Assembly: GCA_039808885.1 (NCBI GenBank) | Contig: JBDHTX010000015.1 | Span: 1-64,000, forward strand | Direction of reading: 5' to 3' | From: Dongia_A sp039808885 | GTDB taxonomy: Bacteria; Pseudomonadota; Alphaproteobacteria; Dongiales; Dongiaceae | Length of the DNA: 64,000 bases | In this document: one piece after another, positions 1 to 9,387 of the stretch | Layout of the letters: the number at the start of each line of letters is the position of its first letter | How positions within the stretch are numbered: position 1 is the first letter of the stretch | The notes under the pieces: model-generated | Seen by the model: the letters and a program-made list of their open reading frames with translations, nothing else | Databases searched by the model: none | What the model was told of the DNA's origin: nothing | Made by a program: the position numbers and the translations under genes

Positions 1-2
1 CG

Positions 3-1580
3 GCGCCGGCCCCGGCCGGCGGCTTCGCCGGCGCCTGCCAGGGCTGGTGGCTGCGGCGCCCTGCCCCGCTGCGCTGGCTGGTCCTGATGGCGCTGGGCGC
101 GCTGGCGGCCCTGGCCTTCGCGCCGGTCGCCGCGCTGGCCGGCGTCGCCATCGGCTTCGTCGGCCTGATCTGGGCGGCCGAGACCGCAAGCGGCAGGCGC
201 GGCGCCTTCGCCATCGGCTGGTGGTGGGGCTTCGGCCATTTCCTCGGCGGGCTGTTCTGGATCGCCAATTCCTTCCTGATCGATCCGGTGCGCTTCGGCT
301 GGATGGTGCCGCCGGTGATCGCCGGGCTTGCCGCCTTCCTGGCGCTCTATGTTGGCCTCGCCGTCGCGCTGGCGCAGTTTCGCAAGGCGCCGCCGCTGGC
401 GCGGGTGCTGCTCCTGTCCGCGTCCTGGGTGCTGGCCGAGTGGCTGCGCGGCCATCTGATGACCGGCTTCCCGTGGAATCTCGCCGCGTATGTCTGGAAT
501 GTTTCCGCGCCGATGATGCAATCGGTGAGCCTGTGGGGCAGCTGGGGCCTGAGCCTGCTCACCATCCTGCTCGCCGGCCTGCTGTCGCTCATGGGCCGCG
601 GCGACCGGCGCCTCGCGATTCGCGCCGCGGGCGCGTACGTGATTCTGACCGTGGCCTTGTACGGATTCGGCGCCTGGCGCCTCGGCCATGCCGAGACCGC
701 CGACACCGGCAAGATCCTGCGCCTGGTCCAGGGCAATATCGGCCAGGTCGAGAAGCTGACCGGCGCGCATCGTGACCAGCATGTGGCGCAGCATCTGCGC
801 CTGAGCGTGGCGACACCGGGGCTGGAGAAGGTCGCCGCGGTGATCTGGCCGGAGACCGCGGTCACCATGTTCCTCGACCATGCGCCGGACTGGCGGCAAT
901 ACGTCGCCGCGGCCGCGCCGCCGGGCGGCTTCCTGATCACCGGGACCCTGCGCGGCGAGCCCGCCGAAGGCGAGATCGAGCGGTACTGGAACTCGCTCGC
1001 CGTGCTCGATCCCGCGGGCCGCATCGTCGGCACCGCCGACAAGTTCCATCTGGTGCCGCTCGGCGAATACGTGCCGCTGTCGGAGATACTGGGCGGTTTC
1101 ATCGATAAACTTACGTCGGGCGCCGGGAATTTTTCGGCGGGCCCGGGGCCGACGACGGTGCATGTCGACGGGCTGCCGCCCTTTTCGCCGTTGATCTGCT
1201 ACGAAGTGATCTTTCCCGGCGCGGTGCTCGATCCCGCAGACCGGCCCGCGTGGCTGCTGAACATCACCAATGATGGATGGTTCGGCAAATCGCCCGGCCC
1301 CTACCAGCATCTCGCCAGCGCGCGGTTCCGCGCCGTCGAGGAAGGCCTGCCGCTGGCGCGCGCGGCGAATACCGGCATCACCGCGATGATCGACCCCTAT
1401 GGCCGCGTCACCGCCGCCTTGCCTTTGGGAACCGAAGGCGCGCTCGATGCATTGCTTCCCGATGCTTTGGATTTGACGCTGTTTGCGCGCATCGGATTGG
1501 TGGCACCGATCGTTCTCGTCCTGCTGTCGGCCGTGGGAGGCGTCGTCGTGACGCGGCGGGGCGCGGCCGGCGCGCAATGA
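3..1580 (+). CDS. lnt: Apolipoprotein N-acyltransferase, 5' end cut by window
   Basis: Transfers the third acyl chain from phospholipid to the N-terminal Cys of apolipoproteins in the inner membrane. The frame is open to the left edge and already encodes membrane-type sequence there, so the true start lies upstream. Several hydrophobic helices come first, followed by a nitrilase-fold periplasmic domain. Numbering from the first in-frame ATG (position 87), the triad is visible: Glu256 in VIWPETA, Lys319 in ADKFHLVPLGEY and Cys371 in LICYEVIFPG. A final hydrophobic helix closes the protein. The order lnt, XRE regulator, metK, trmB is standard in Alphaproteobacteria, which supports the identity. 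Confidence 0.96.
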   Translation, partial: APAPAGGFAGACQGWWLRRPAPLRWLVLMALGALAALAFAPVAALAGVAIGFVGLIWAAETASGRRGAFAIGWWWGFGHFLGGLFWIANSFLIDPVRFGWMVPPVIAGLAAFLALYVGLAVALAQFRKAPPLARVLLLSASWVLAEWLRGHLMTGFPWNLAAYVWNVSAPMMQSVSLWGSWGLSLLTILLAGLLSLMGRGDRRLAIRAAGAYVILTVALYGFGAWRLGHAETADTGKILRLVQGNIGQVEKLTGAHRDQHVAQHLRLSVATPGLEKVAAVIWPETAVTMFLDHAPDWRQYVAAAAPPGGFLITGTLRGEPAEGEIERYWNSLAVLDPAGRIVGTADKFHLVPLGEYVPLSEILGGFIDKLTSGAGNFSAGPGPTTVHVDGLPPFSPLICYEVIFPGAVLDPADRPAWLLNITNDGWFGKSPGPYQHLASARFRAVEEGLPLARAANTGITAMIDPYGRVTAALPLGTEGALDALLPDALDLTLFARIGLVAPIVLVLLSAVGGVVVTRRGAAGAQ

Positions 1581-1592
1581 CACTTGGTGTCA
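1578..1592. promoter_or_regulatory. Perfect inverted repeat after lnt, possible operator
   Basis: TGACAC, three bases, GTGTCA. It overlaps the lnt stop codon and lies about 130 bp upstream of the XRE regulator. It could be an autoregulatory site, but nothing in the sequence proves that. Confidence 0.4.
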
Positions 1593-1660
1593 CAGCATAT
1601 ACTCCTACAGCCGAATTGGTGCGCTACCTATCCTTGTGTGCAGGGTCGGTGGTTCGAGGG

Positions 1661-1690
1661 TTGTCGAATCTGGAAAAACCAGGATTATAG
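1661..1690 (+). promoter_or_regulatory. Candidate sigma-70 promoter of the XRE regulator
   Basis: TTGTCG, 18 bases, TTATAG. A start about seven bases downstream would leave a leader of roughly 27 nt before ATG 1724. Confidence 0.4.
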
Positions 1691-1723
1691 CAACCCTGCA
1701 GTCCTTTAGATGAGTTGATAGAC

Positions 1724-2185
1724 ATGGCGCGACCACGCAAATCTTCCGGCCGGATGGCGAGCAAAGGCTTTCCCAATCCGATCGATGTTCACGTCGGCAG
1801 CCGCATTCGTCTGCGCCGTACCTTGCTTGGCATGAGCCAGGAGCGACTCGCCGAAGCGATCGGCCTCACCTTCCAGCAGGTGCAGAAATACGAGCGCGGC
1901 GCCAACCGCGTCGGGTCGAGCCGCCTGTTCGATCTCGCCAAGGTGCTCGACGTGCAGGTCTCGTACTTCTTCGAGGACATGGCGCCGGGCGTTCAGGAGA
2001 AGACGCCATCGAAGCTGATGGGCCTCGCCCATCCGCCGGCGCCCGATTACGAGCCCGACCCGATGGCCAAGCGCGAGACCCTCGAACTGGTGCGCGCCTA
2101 CTACAAGATCGGCGACCCGGCGGTGCGCAAGCGGATCTTCGAGCTCACCAAGTCGATCGCCAAGTCGTTCAAGGACGAAGATTAG
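1724..2185 (+). CDS. XRE-family transcriptional regulator (PraR/PhrR type)
   Basis: A 153-residue DNA-binding regulator. A basic N-terminal stretch is followed by a classical helix-turn-helix of about 55 residues (VGSRIRLRRTLLGMSQ, then LTFQQVQKYERGANR) and a helical C-terminal region. Position between lnt and metK matches the rhizobial PraR/PhrR regulators, which control quorum-sensing, attachment and acid-response genes. That role is inferred from family and synteny. ATG 1724 is preferred over TTG 1715, which would add only three residues. The nearby inverted repeat at 1578-1592 could be its own operator. Confidence is high for the family and modest for the orthology. Confidence 0.88.
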   Translation: MARPRKSSGRMASKGFPNPIDVHVGSRIRLRRTLLGMSQERLAEAIGLTFQQVQKYERGANRVGSSRLFDLAKVLDVQVSYFFEDMAPGVQEKTPSKLMGLAHPPAPDYEPDPMAKRETLELVRAYYKIGDPAVRKRIFELTKSIAKSFKDED

Positions 2186-2253
2186 GCCGGCAGCGGTTCC
2201 GCGCATGGGATCGGCGGGCCCGTCCCCCGACCCTCCTAAATCACACTCCGTAT

Positions 2254-2283
2254 CGGTCAAAAGCGCCAAGCGGCGCTTGACCG
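2254..2283 (+). promoter_or_regulatory. Hairpin and possible promoter upstream of metK
   Basis: CGGTCAA (2254-2260) pairs with TTGACCG (2277-2283) and GCGCC with GGCGC, with an AA bulge and AAGC loop. The right arm also forms TTGACC, a possible -35 with CAATAT 17 bases on. I see no SAM-II or SAM/SAH riboswitch consensus here. It could equally be the terminator of the upstream gene, although no T-run follows. Confidence 0.4.
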
Positions 2284-2460
2284 GGGCTGCCCGCTCAACC
2301 AATATCCCGCGCGACCCGACGCGCCGGCCCCGGCCAACGGTCACAACTTGGGGTTTTCGAGGCCTTGCCGGGCCATCGGCCAGCCCCCGAATCCGGCGGC
2401 CCGGGGTTTCCAGCGTGTTTTCCGTGTGAATTCCCATCCGAGCGTTTGAGGACCCGAGCC

Positions 2461-3630
<1,170 letters not shown>

Positions 3631-3649
3631 AGTCGCCATCATTTCGGCG

Positions 3650-4366
3650 ATGAGTCCGGATCGCGACCAGGATTCCGCCGGGTCGGTGCCGGAGCAGCGG
3701 CGCTTCTATGGGCGGCGCAAGGGGCGGCCCTTGCGCAAGGGCCAGCAGCAGCTCATCGACACGCTGCTGCCGCGGCTCGCCGTGGCCCTGCCCGCCTCCG
3801 GCAAGCTCGATCCGCGAAGGCTGTTCGCGGCGGCGACGCGGGAACTGTGGCTGGAGATCGGCTTCGGCGGCGGCGAGCATCTGGCCGCGCAGGCGCAGGC
3901 CAATCCACAGGCCGGCATCATCGGCTGCGAAGTGTTCCTCAACGGCATCGCCACCTTGCTTGCCCAGGTGGCCGCGCATGACCTCGGCAACGTGCGAATC
4001 CATCCGGAGGATGCCCGCGACCTGCTCGATTGCCTGCCCGATGCGTCGCTCGATCGCGTCTTCCTGCTGTTCCCCGATCCCTGGCCCAAGCGCCGCCATG
4101 CCGAACGGCGCTTCATCCAGACCGCGCGGCTCGACCAGCTGGCGCGGCTGATGAAGCCGGGGGCGGAGTTCCGCGTCGGAAGCGACGACCCCGGCTACAT
4201 CACCTGGGCGCTCGCGCATCTGACCGCCCATCCCGCCTTCCAATGGCTGGCCCAGGGACCGCGCGACTGGCGCGAGCGCCCGGCCGATTGGCCGCAGACC
4301 CGCTACGAGGCCAAGGCCCTGCGCGAGGGGCGCCAGCCGGCCTTTTTCCGCTTCCGCCGCCGCTAG
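3650..4366 (+). CDS. trmB: tRNA (guanine-N7-)-methyltransferase
   Basis: Methylates G46 in the tRNA variable loop using SAM. The 238-residue product has the SAM-binding motif LEIGFGGGEHL (residues 68-78) and the family signature FPDPWPKRRH (141-150). Its C-terminal part, with the TRYE-type sequence near residue 220, is also typical. ATG 3650 is chosen because it gives the normal N-terminal basic RRFYGRRKGRPLR segment; no better start lies between it and the metK stop. It follows metK closely, as in many Alphaproteobacteria. Confidence 0.95.
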   Translation: MSPDRDQDSAGSVPEQRRFYGRRKGRPLRKGQQQLIDTLLPRLAVALPASGKLDPRRLFAAATRELWLEIGFGGGEHLAAQAQANPQAGIIGCEVFLNGIATLLAQVAAHDLGNVRIHPEDARDLLDCLPDASLDRVFLLFPDPWPKRRHAERRFIQTARLDQLARLMKPGAEFRVGSDDPGYITWALAHLTAHPAFQWLAQGPRDWRERPADWPQTRYEAKALREGRQPAFFRFRRR

Positions 4367-4444
4367 GCCGCCGCCCGGACCGGCCGACGCTGTCATCCCG
4401 GCGCCCTTGAATTTGCGGGACAGCGGGCCGACTATCTAAGGACC

Positions 4445-6910
4445 ATGAGCGATTCCGAAGCGCGGCTGACCGCGGTTCTCGGCCCCACCAATACCGGCAA
4501 GACCCACTTGGCCTTGGAGCGGCTGATCGGCCATCGCTCGGGCATGATCGGCTTCCCGCTGCGCCTGCTGGCGCGGGAAAACTACGACCGCCTGGTGAAG
4601 GTGAAGGGCGCGGGCCAGGTCGCCCTCATCACCGGCGAAGAGAAGATCGTCCCGCCCGGCGCCCGCTATTTCGTCTGCACCGTCGAATCCATGCCGGTCG
4701 ACCGACCGGTCGCCTTCCTCGCCGTGGACGAGATCCAGCTCGCCGCCGATCCGGAGCGCGGCCACATCTTCACCGACCGCCTGCTGCATGCCCGCGGCCT
4801 CGAGGAGACGATGGTGATGGGCTCGGATTCCATCAGCCGCTGGATCCGCGCGCTGGTGCCCAAGGCGGAGTTCATCCAGCGGCCGCGCTTCTCCACGCTC
4901 ACCTATACCGGGCCGAAGAAGATCACCCGCCTGCCGCCGCGCTGCGCGGTCGTCGCCTTCTCCGCCGCCGAGGTCTACGCCATCGCCGATCTCATCCGGC
5001 GCCAGCGCGGCGGCACGGCGATCGTCATGGGCGCCCTATCCCCACGCACGCGCAACGCCCAGGTCGAGATGTACCAGGCCGGCGAGGTCGACTACCTGGT
5101 GGCCACCGATGCCATCGGCATGGGCCTCAACATGGACGTGAACCATGTCTGCTTCGCCGCGTTGCGCAAGTTCGACGGCCGCGTCGCCCGGCCGCTGACC
5201 AAGGCCGAGATCAGCCAGATCGCCGGCCGCGCCGGCCGGCACATGAGCGACGGCACCTTCGGCACCACGGCCGAAGTCGGACCGATGGAGCCGGAGATCG
5301 TCGAGGCGGTGGAGAACCATCGCGTCGATCCGCTGACCCACCTGATGTGGCGCCGCGCCGATCTCGATTTCCGCTCCGTCGATCATCTGCTGCGCAGCCT
5401 GGAGACGCGGCCGCCGCATCCGGGCCTGATCCGCCAGCAGGAGGCGGAGGACCATCAATCGCTGCGCGCCCTGGCGCGCGATCCGGAGATCGCCGCCCTG
5501 GCGCAGGGTCACGCGCGCGTGGCCCTGCTGTGGGAGGTCTGCCAGGTGCCGGACTTCCGCAAGCTGATGACCGACGCGCATGTCCGCCTGCTGGCGCAGC
5601 TCTATCGCCACCTGATCGTCGACAGGCTCCCGACCGACTGGGTCGCCGACCAGATCGCGCGGCTCGACCGCGTCGACGGCGACATCGACCAGTTGACCCA
5701 GCGCATCTCCCATGTGCGCACCTGGTCCTTCATCGTCCATCGCGGCGATTGGGTGGGCGATCCCGCGACCTGGCAGGCGCGCGCCCAGGCGATCGAGGAC
5801 CGCCTGTCGGAGGCGCTGCACCAGGCGCTGACCCAGCGTTTCGTCGACCGCCGCCGCGCGGCGTTGCACCGCCGGCTGAAATCCGGCGCCGAGATCAACG
5901 CCGTGGTGAACGCCGCCAACGAGGTGGTGGTCGAGGGCCACGTGGTGGGCGATCTTGCCGGCTTCCACTTCACGCCGCTGTCGGGGACCGAGGCAGAGGA
6001 GGCGCGGCCGCTGCTGGCGGCGGCGCGGCGCGTGCTGTCGCCGGCCCTGGCCGACCGGGCGGCGCAACTGACCGAGGATGGCGATGACCGCTTCCGCCTG
6101 AGCGAGGCGGGCGCGATCCTGTGGCGCGGCGCCATCGTGGCGCAGCTGAGAGCCGGCGACGGCCCGCTGCATCCGCGCATCGAGCTCAAGGTCGACGACC
6201 TGCTCGATGGCGGTTTCCGCCGCATGGTGCAGCAGCGGCTGCAGACCTGGCTGGAGGCCAGCCTGCGCCGGCGGCTGCGACCGCTCTTCGCCCTGACCGA
6301 CGCGACGCTGCCGGCCACCGCGCGCGGCCTCGCCTATCAGATCGCCGAGGCGCTCGGCGCCCTGCCGCGCCGCCGCGTGGCCCAACAAGTGGCCGAGCTC
6401 GGCAAGGAGGAGCGCCGCCTGCTGAAGGCGCTCGGCCTGCGCCTGGGGCGGGAGACCATCTGGCTGCCGGCGCTCAGCGGGCGGGCGACGCGCCGCCTGC
6501 TGATGCGGCTGCAGGCGATCCATGCGCAGAGCGCCAAGCCGCTGCCAGAGCTCGCTGGCGACCTGGTGCGCCTGGCCGAGCCGGTGGCGCCCGAGGTCCT
6601 GCTGGCCGCGGGCTATCACGCCGTCAACGGTCACGCCATCGGCTTCGACCACCTGGAGCGGCTGGCCGAGCGGGCGCATCGCCTCGCCACCCAGGGCGCC
6701 TTGAAATGGGATTCGGCCCTCGCCGCCGCGCTCGAGGTGCCGCAGGAGCTGGTCCGCCCGCTGCTCGGCGCGCTCGATTTCGTGGCCGAGGGCAAGCGCG
6801 CCGAAGAGCACTACAAGCGCCGCAGGCGGCGACCCGATCCGCCCGCGGCGCCGGTCGATCCCAACTCGCCCTTCTCCGTCCTCGCGCGGCTGCGCGGCGC
6901 GTCGCGATGA
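4445..6910 (+). CDS. SUV3-like superfamily II RNA helicase
   Basis: An 821-residue helicase of the type related to mitochondrial SUV3, probably unwinding RNA for degradation in the cytosol. Motif I is GPTNTGKT (13-20), motif II is DEIQ (95-98) rather than DEAD, and motif VI is QIAGRAGRH (258-266). The rest is a helical C-terminal region ending in a basic tail. Its stop codon overlaps the ATG of the S4 protein, so the two are translationally coupled. The pairing helicase/S4/fdxA/carD is common in Alphaproteobacteria. No bacterial member has a settled in vivo role known to me. Confidence 0.9.
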   Translation: MSDSEARLTAVLGPTNTGKTHLALERLIGHRSGMIGFPLRLLARENYDRLVKVKGAGQVALITGEEKIVPPGARYFVCTVESMPVDRPVAFLAVDEIQLAADPERGHIFTDRLLHARGLEETMVMGSDSISRWIRALVPKAEFIQRPRFSTLTYTGPKKITRLPPRCAVVAFSAAEVYAIADLIRRQRGGTAIVMGALSPRTRNAQVEMYQAGEVDYLVATDAIGMGLNMDVNHVCFAALRKFDGRVARPLTKAEISQIAGRAGRHMSDGTFGTTAEVGPMEPEIVEAVENHRVDPLTHLMWRRADLDFRSVDHLLRSLETRPPHPGLIRQQEAEDHQSLRALARDPEIAALAQGHARVALLWEVCQVPDFRKLMTDAHVRLLAQLYRHLIVDRLPTDWVADQIARLDRVDGDIDQLTQRISHVRTWSFIVHRGDWVGDPATWQARAQAIEDRLSEALHQALTQRFVDRRRAALHRRLKSGAEINAVVNAANEVVVEGHVVGDLAGFHFTPLSGTEAEEARPLLAAARRVLSPALADRAAQLTEDGDDRFRLSEAGAILWRGAIVAQLRAGDGPLHPRIELKVDDLLDGGFRRMVQQRLQTWLEASLRRRLRPLFALTDATLPATARGLAYQIAEALGALPRRRVAQQVAELGKEERRLLKALGLRLGRETIWLPALSGRATRRLLMRLQAIHAQSAKPLPELAGDLVRLAEPVAPEVLLAAGYHAVNGHAIGFDHLERLAERAHRLATQGALKWDSALAAALEVPQELVRPLLGALDFVAEGKRAEEHYKRRRRRPDPPAAPVDPNSPFSVLARLRGASR

Positions 6911-7353
6911 CGGCTGGCGACGACATCGAGCCCGGCGGCGCGACCCCGCGCCCCGAGATTTTGCGCCCCGAGACCCTGCGCCTGGACAAGTGGCTGTGGT
7001 TCGCGCGCTTCGTCAAATCGCGTTCGCTCGCCACCAGGCTGGTCGGCGCCGGCAACATGCGCGTCAACGGCGCGCCGACCCAGAAGGCGCATCACGCGGT
7101 GAAGGCGGGCGACGTGCTGACCTTCGCGCTGGGGCCGCATATCCGGGTCATCCGCATCGTGGCCCTCGGAATCCGGCGCGGGCCGGCGCCCGAGGCGCGC
7201 CTGCTCTATGACGACCTCGACCCGCCGGCGCCGCGCGCGCCGGCCGGAAGCACCGATGCCGCCACGCCGGGCCCGGCCGCGCGCGAGGCCGGCGCCGGAC
7301 GGCCGACCAAGCGCGACCGGCGCCAGATCGACCGGCTGAAGCCGCGCGATTAG
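6907..7353 (+). CDS. S4-domain RNA-binding protein (Hsp15-like)
   Basis: A 148-residue protein whose central part is an S4 RNA-binding domain (about residues 24-85, beginning LRLDKWLWFARFVKSR and including VNGAPTQKAHHAVKAGD). This matches the Hsp15/HslR group, which in E. coli binds stalled 50S subunits carrying peptidyl-tRNA. The C-terminus is Ala/Pro-rich then basic (RPTKRDRRQIDRLK). The ATG overlaps the helicase TGA by four bases (ATGA), implying coupled translation and a shared RNA-related task. The ribosome-rescue role is inferred from E. coli. Confidence 0.88.
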   Translation: MTAGDDIEPGGATPRPEILRPETLRLDKWLWFARFVKSRSLATRLVGAGNMRVNGAPTQKAHHAVKAGDVLTFALGPHIRVIRIVALGIRRGPAPEARLLYDDLDPPAPRAPAGSTDAATPGPAAREAGAGRPTKRDRRQIDRLKPRD

Positions 7354-7395
7354 CCGCACCCACCCGGATGCACGACAACCAGGTCGGCCGCGCAG

Positions 7396-7424
7396 TTGCA
7401 TAGGGGGCATCGCCGTGCTAACTC
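7396..7424 (+). promoter_or_regulatory. Candidate promoter of fdxA
   Basis: TTGCAT, 17 bases, TAACTC, about 70 bases before the fdxA start. The -10 is a weak match. Confidence 0.3.
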
Positions 7425-7495
7425 CGCGCCCTGTTGCAGTGGCGAGGGCTAATTCACACTGCCGCGTGCGGATTGCCGAGTGACGGAGCTGACCG

Positions 7496-7831
7496 ATGGC
7501 GTATGTCGTGACCGAGGCTTGCATCAAGTGCAAGTACATGGATTGCGTGGAAGTGTGCCCGGTCGATTGCTTCTATGTCGGCGAGAACATGCTGGTGATC
7601 CATCCGGACGAGTGCATCGATTGCGGCGTCTGCGAGCCGGAATGCCCCGCCGACGCCATCCTGCCGGACAGCGAGAGCGGCATGGACAAGTGGCTGGAAA
7701 TCAACCGCCAATATGCCGCCACCTGGCCCAACATCACCCGCAAGGGCGAGGCCCCGGCCGATGCCGATGACTGGAAGGGCGTCGCCGACAAATTCGCCAA
7801 GCACTTCAGCGCGAATCCGGGAAAAGTGTAG
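7496..7831 (+). CDS. fdxA: 7Fe ferredoxin FdxA
   Basis: A 111-residue soluble electron carrier with one [3Fe-4S] and one [4Fe-4S] cluster. Cysteines at 9, 17 and 50 fit the 3Fe site and 21, 40, 43 and 46 the 4Fe site, each one residue later than in Azotobacter vinelandii ferredoxin I; extra Cys at 12 and 25 are also family features. The C-terminal extension (MDKWLEINRQYAATWPNI) is typical of the FdxA group. Its electron partners cannot be read from the neighbourhood. It is followed by carD, a frequent arrangement. Confidence 0.95.
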   Translation: MAYVVTEACIKCKYMDCVEVCPVDCFYVGENMLVIHPDECIDCGVCEPECPADAILPDSESGMDKWLEINRQYAATWPNITRKGEAPADADDWKGVADKFAKHFSANPGKV

Positions 7832-8244
7832 GTCTGGCAAAGAGTTAACCCCGCCGCCCGGATACCGGGCCGCCGTAATGGCACCCCGGCGATAGGTTAA
7901 CTGCACCTCGCGCATAGCTGGCCTTCCTTGAACCAAAAGGCCGCATCTGATATATATTTCATCGAGGTCTGGTTGGCGGCGCGCGTTGGTCTTCCCGCGG
8001 GCATTCCAAGCGTAGTTTTGTCCGCCCAAGCCTACAAATAGTGTGTGTGCAATCCGAATCCACAAGGGTTCGGGAACGGTGTTTGGCTGCTATGCCGATC
8101 CGCGGGCGCTGATGCCTCGGGTCGACAGCCCGGTGGGTCGGCAGGTGTGTTCCTTATCGTTCGTGCTTCGGCCGGTTAACGATTTGGACCCCGCGACCTG
8201 GGATGCCGGGCGGTGCGCAAGGCGGCCGTATTGGAGGTCGGATC
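7832..8244. other. 413-bp gene-free stretch between fdxA and carD
   Basis: Holds a hairpin just after fdxA (GCCCGG 7856-7861, loop ATA, CCGGGC 7865-7870), flanked by GTTAACC (7844-7850) and GGTTAAC (7895-7901), then a good promoter at 7928-7956. The remaining roughly 280 bases would be the carD 5' leader. No coding frame in it looks real. Confidence 0.6.
7928..7956 (+). promoter_or_regulatory. Sigma-70-like promoter of carD
   Basis: TTGAAC, 17 bases, TATATA, in an AT-rich patch that stands out from the high-GC background. It implies an untranslated leader of about 280 nt. Confidence 0.55.
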
Positions 8245-8808
8245 GTGGTGACGAAGGCGAATGTGGTGGCGAAGGTCGTGAAGAAGCCCGTGGCGAAGGA
8301 CGCCAAGGACAAGGATTCCGGCTTCCGCAAGGGCGATTTCGTGGTCTATCCGACCCATGGCGTCGGCAAGATCCTCGGTGTCGAGACCCAGGAGGTTTCC
8401 GGCCATTCGCTGCAGCTGATCATCATCCATTTCGAGAAGGACCGGATGACCCTGCGCGTGCCGGTGGCCAAGGCGAAGAATTCCGGCCTGCGCAAGCTGT
8501 CCTCGCGCAAGGTGATGGATGCCGCCCTGCAGACCCTGAAGGGCCGTTCGCGGGTGAAGCGCGCGATGTGGTCGCGCCGCGCCCAGGAATACGAGGCCAA
8601 GATCAATTCCGGCGACCCGGTTTCCATCGCCGAGGTGGTGCGCGACCTGCACCGCAACGCCGATCAGCCCGACCAGTCGTATAGCGAGCGGCAGATCTAC
8701 CAGGCCGCCCTCGACCGCCTGGTGCGCGAGTTGGCGGCGATCGATGGCATCGATGAGCAATCGGCTCATCAGCGCCTGCATCAGGTTCTGAAGGCGGTGG
8801 CGGCCTAG
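8245..8808 (+). CDS. CarD-family transcriptional regulator
   Basis: CarD proteins bind the RNA polymerase beta subunit and stabilise open promoter complexes. The 187-residue product has a Lys/Ala-rich N-terminal tail, the RNAP-interacting domain (FVVYPTHGVGKILGVETQEV, about residues 32-90) and a helical DNA-binding C-terminal half. The start is set by GGAGG at 8233-8237; GTG 8245 lies seven bases on, and GTG 8248 is also possible. There is no upstream ATG with a ribosome site. Placement next to fdxA is typical. It is probably expressed from the AT-rich promoter at 7928-7956. Confidence 0.92.
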   Translation: MVTKANVVAKVVKKPVAKDAKDKDSGFRKGDFVVYPTHGVGKILGVETQEVSGHSLQLIIIHFEKDRMTLRVPVAKAKNSGLRKLSSRKVMDAALQTLKGRSRVKRAMWSRRAQEYEAKINSGDPVSIAEVVRDLHRNADQPDQSYSERQIYQAALDRLVRELAAIDGIDEQSAHQRLHQVLKAVAA

Positions 8809-9387
8809 GCCGCCACGCAACTCACCCGAGCTCTCTCCTCGAGAGGCCCCCTAGCGGCGGGATCCTCGGATTTCGACCGCCGAGACGGATGGCTCCCCGC
8901 CATCCGTCGGGGGATTCGAGCGCTCCCGCCAAAGTGCGATTCGCGCAGCTGGACCGGGCCAGCCGCCCGCCCGCATATCGCATCTCCTGAAACTACATAA
9001 TTATTTCAATGTATTAACGTGACCGGGCCGAGGCTTGGCCGATTGCCCCGTCGCGCCCGCCGCGCGGAAGCCTTGTTCGGGCCGTCGCGCGGGCGGCCGG
9101 CCGGACGCCCCCCGCGCGCATCCCGCGCGCCAAGCCGCGAGCAGCCGCCTCGCGCGCATCAGGTGTCGGCAGCTGTCTGCAGGCGGCGGCCAAATCCGCT
9201 GGCGCGACGGCGATGGACCAGGCAACGGCGCGGCGCATTCAAGGCAGCGCCCGGGACGCCGCGGCGCGGGCCGGAGCGCGGCAAGTCGAAAGCCTTTGGC
9301 CGGGGAGGGCCGCTTGCTACAGTCGCGGACGCTTCCGATTCGGCGGCAAGGCGGCGCGGACGCAGCGTTCGAGGATTCCCCACGCAC
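8809..9387. other. 579-bp stretch without a gene
   Basis: Contains a hairpin at 8884-8908 and a short AT-rich patch near 8990-9016 with CATAAT that could be a promoter for the downstream phosphatase-like gene. The open frames here are Arg/Pro-rich and look non-coding. Confidence 0.5.
8884..8908 (+). terminator. Perfect 10-bp hairpin downstream of carD
   Basis: GACGGATGGC, loop TCCCC, GCCATCCGTC, about 75 bases after the carD stop. No T-run follows, so it may be only a stabilising 3' stem. Confidence 0.4.

Noticed and set aside
2186..2460. SAM-II or SAM/SAH riboswitch upstream of metK
   Set aside because: Looked for the conserved cores and saw neither; only a bulged hairpin.
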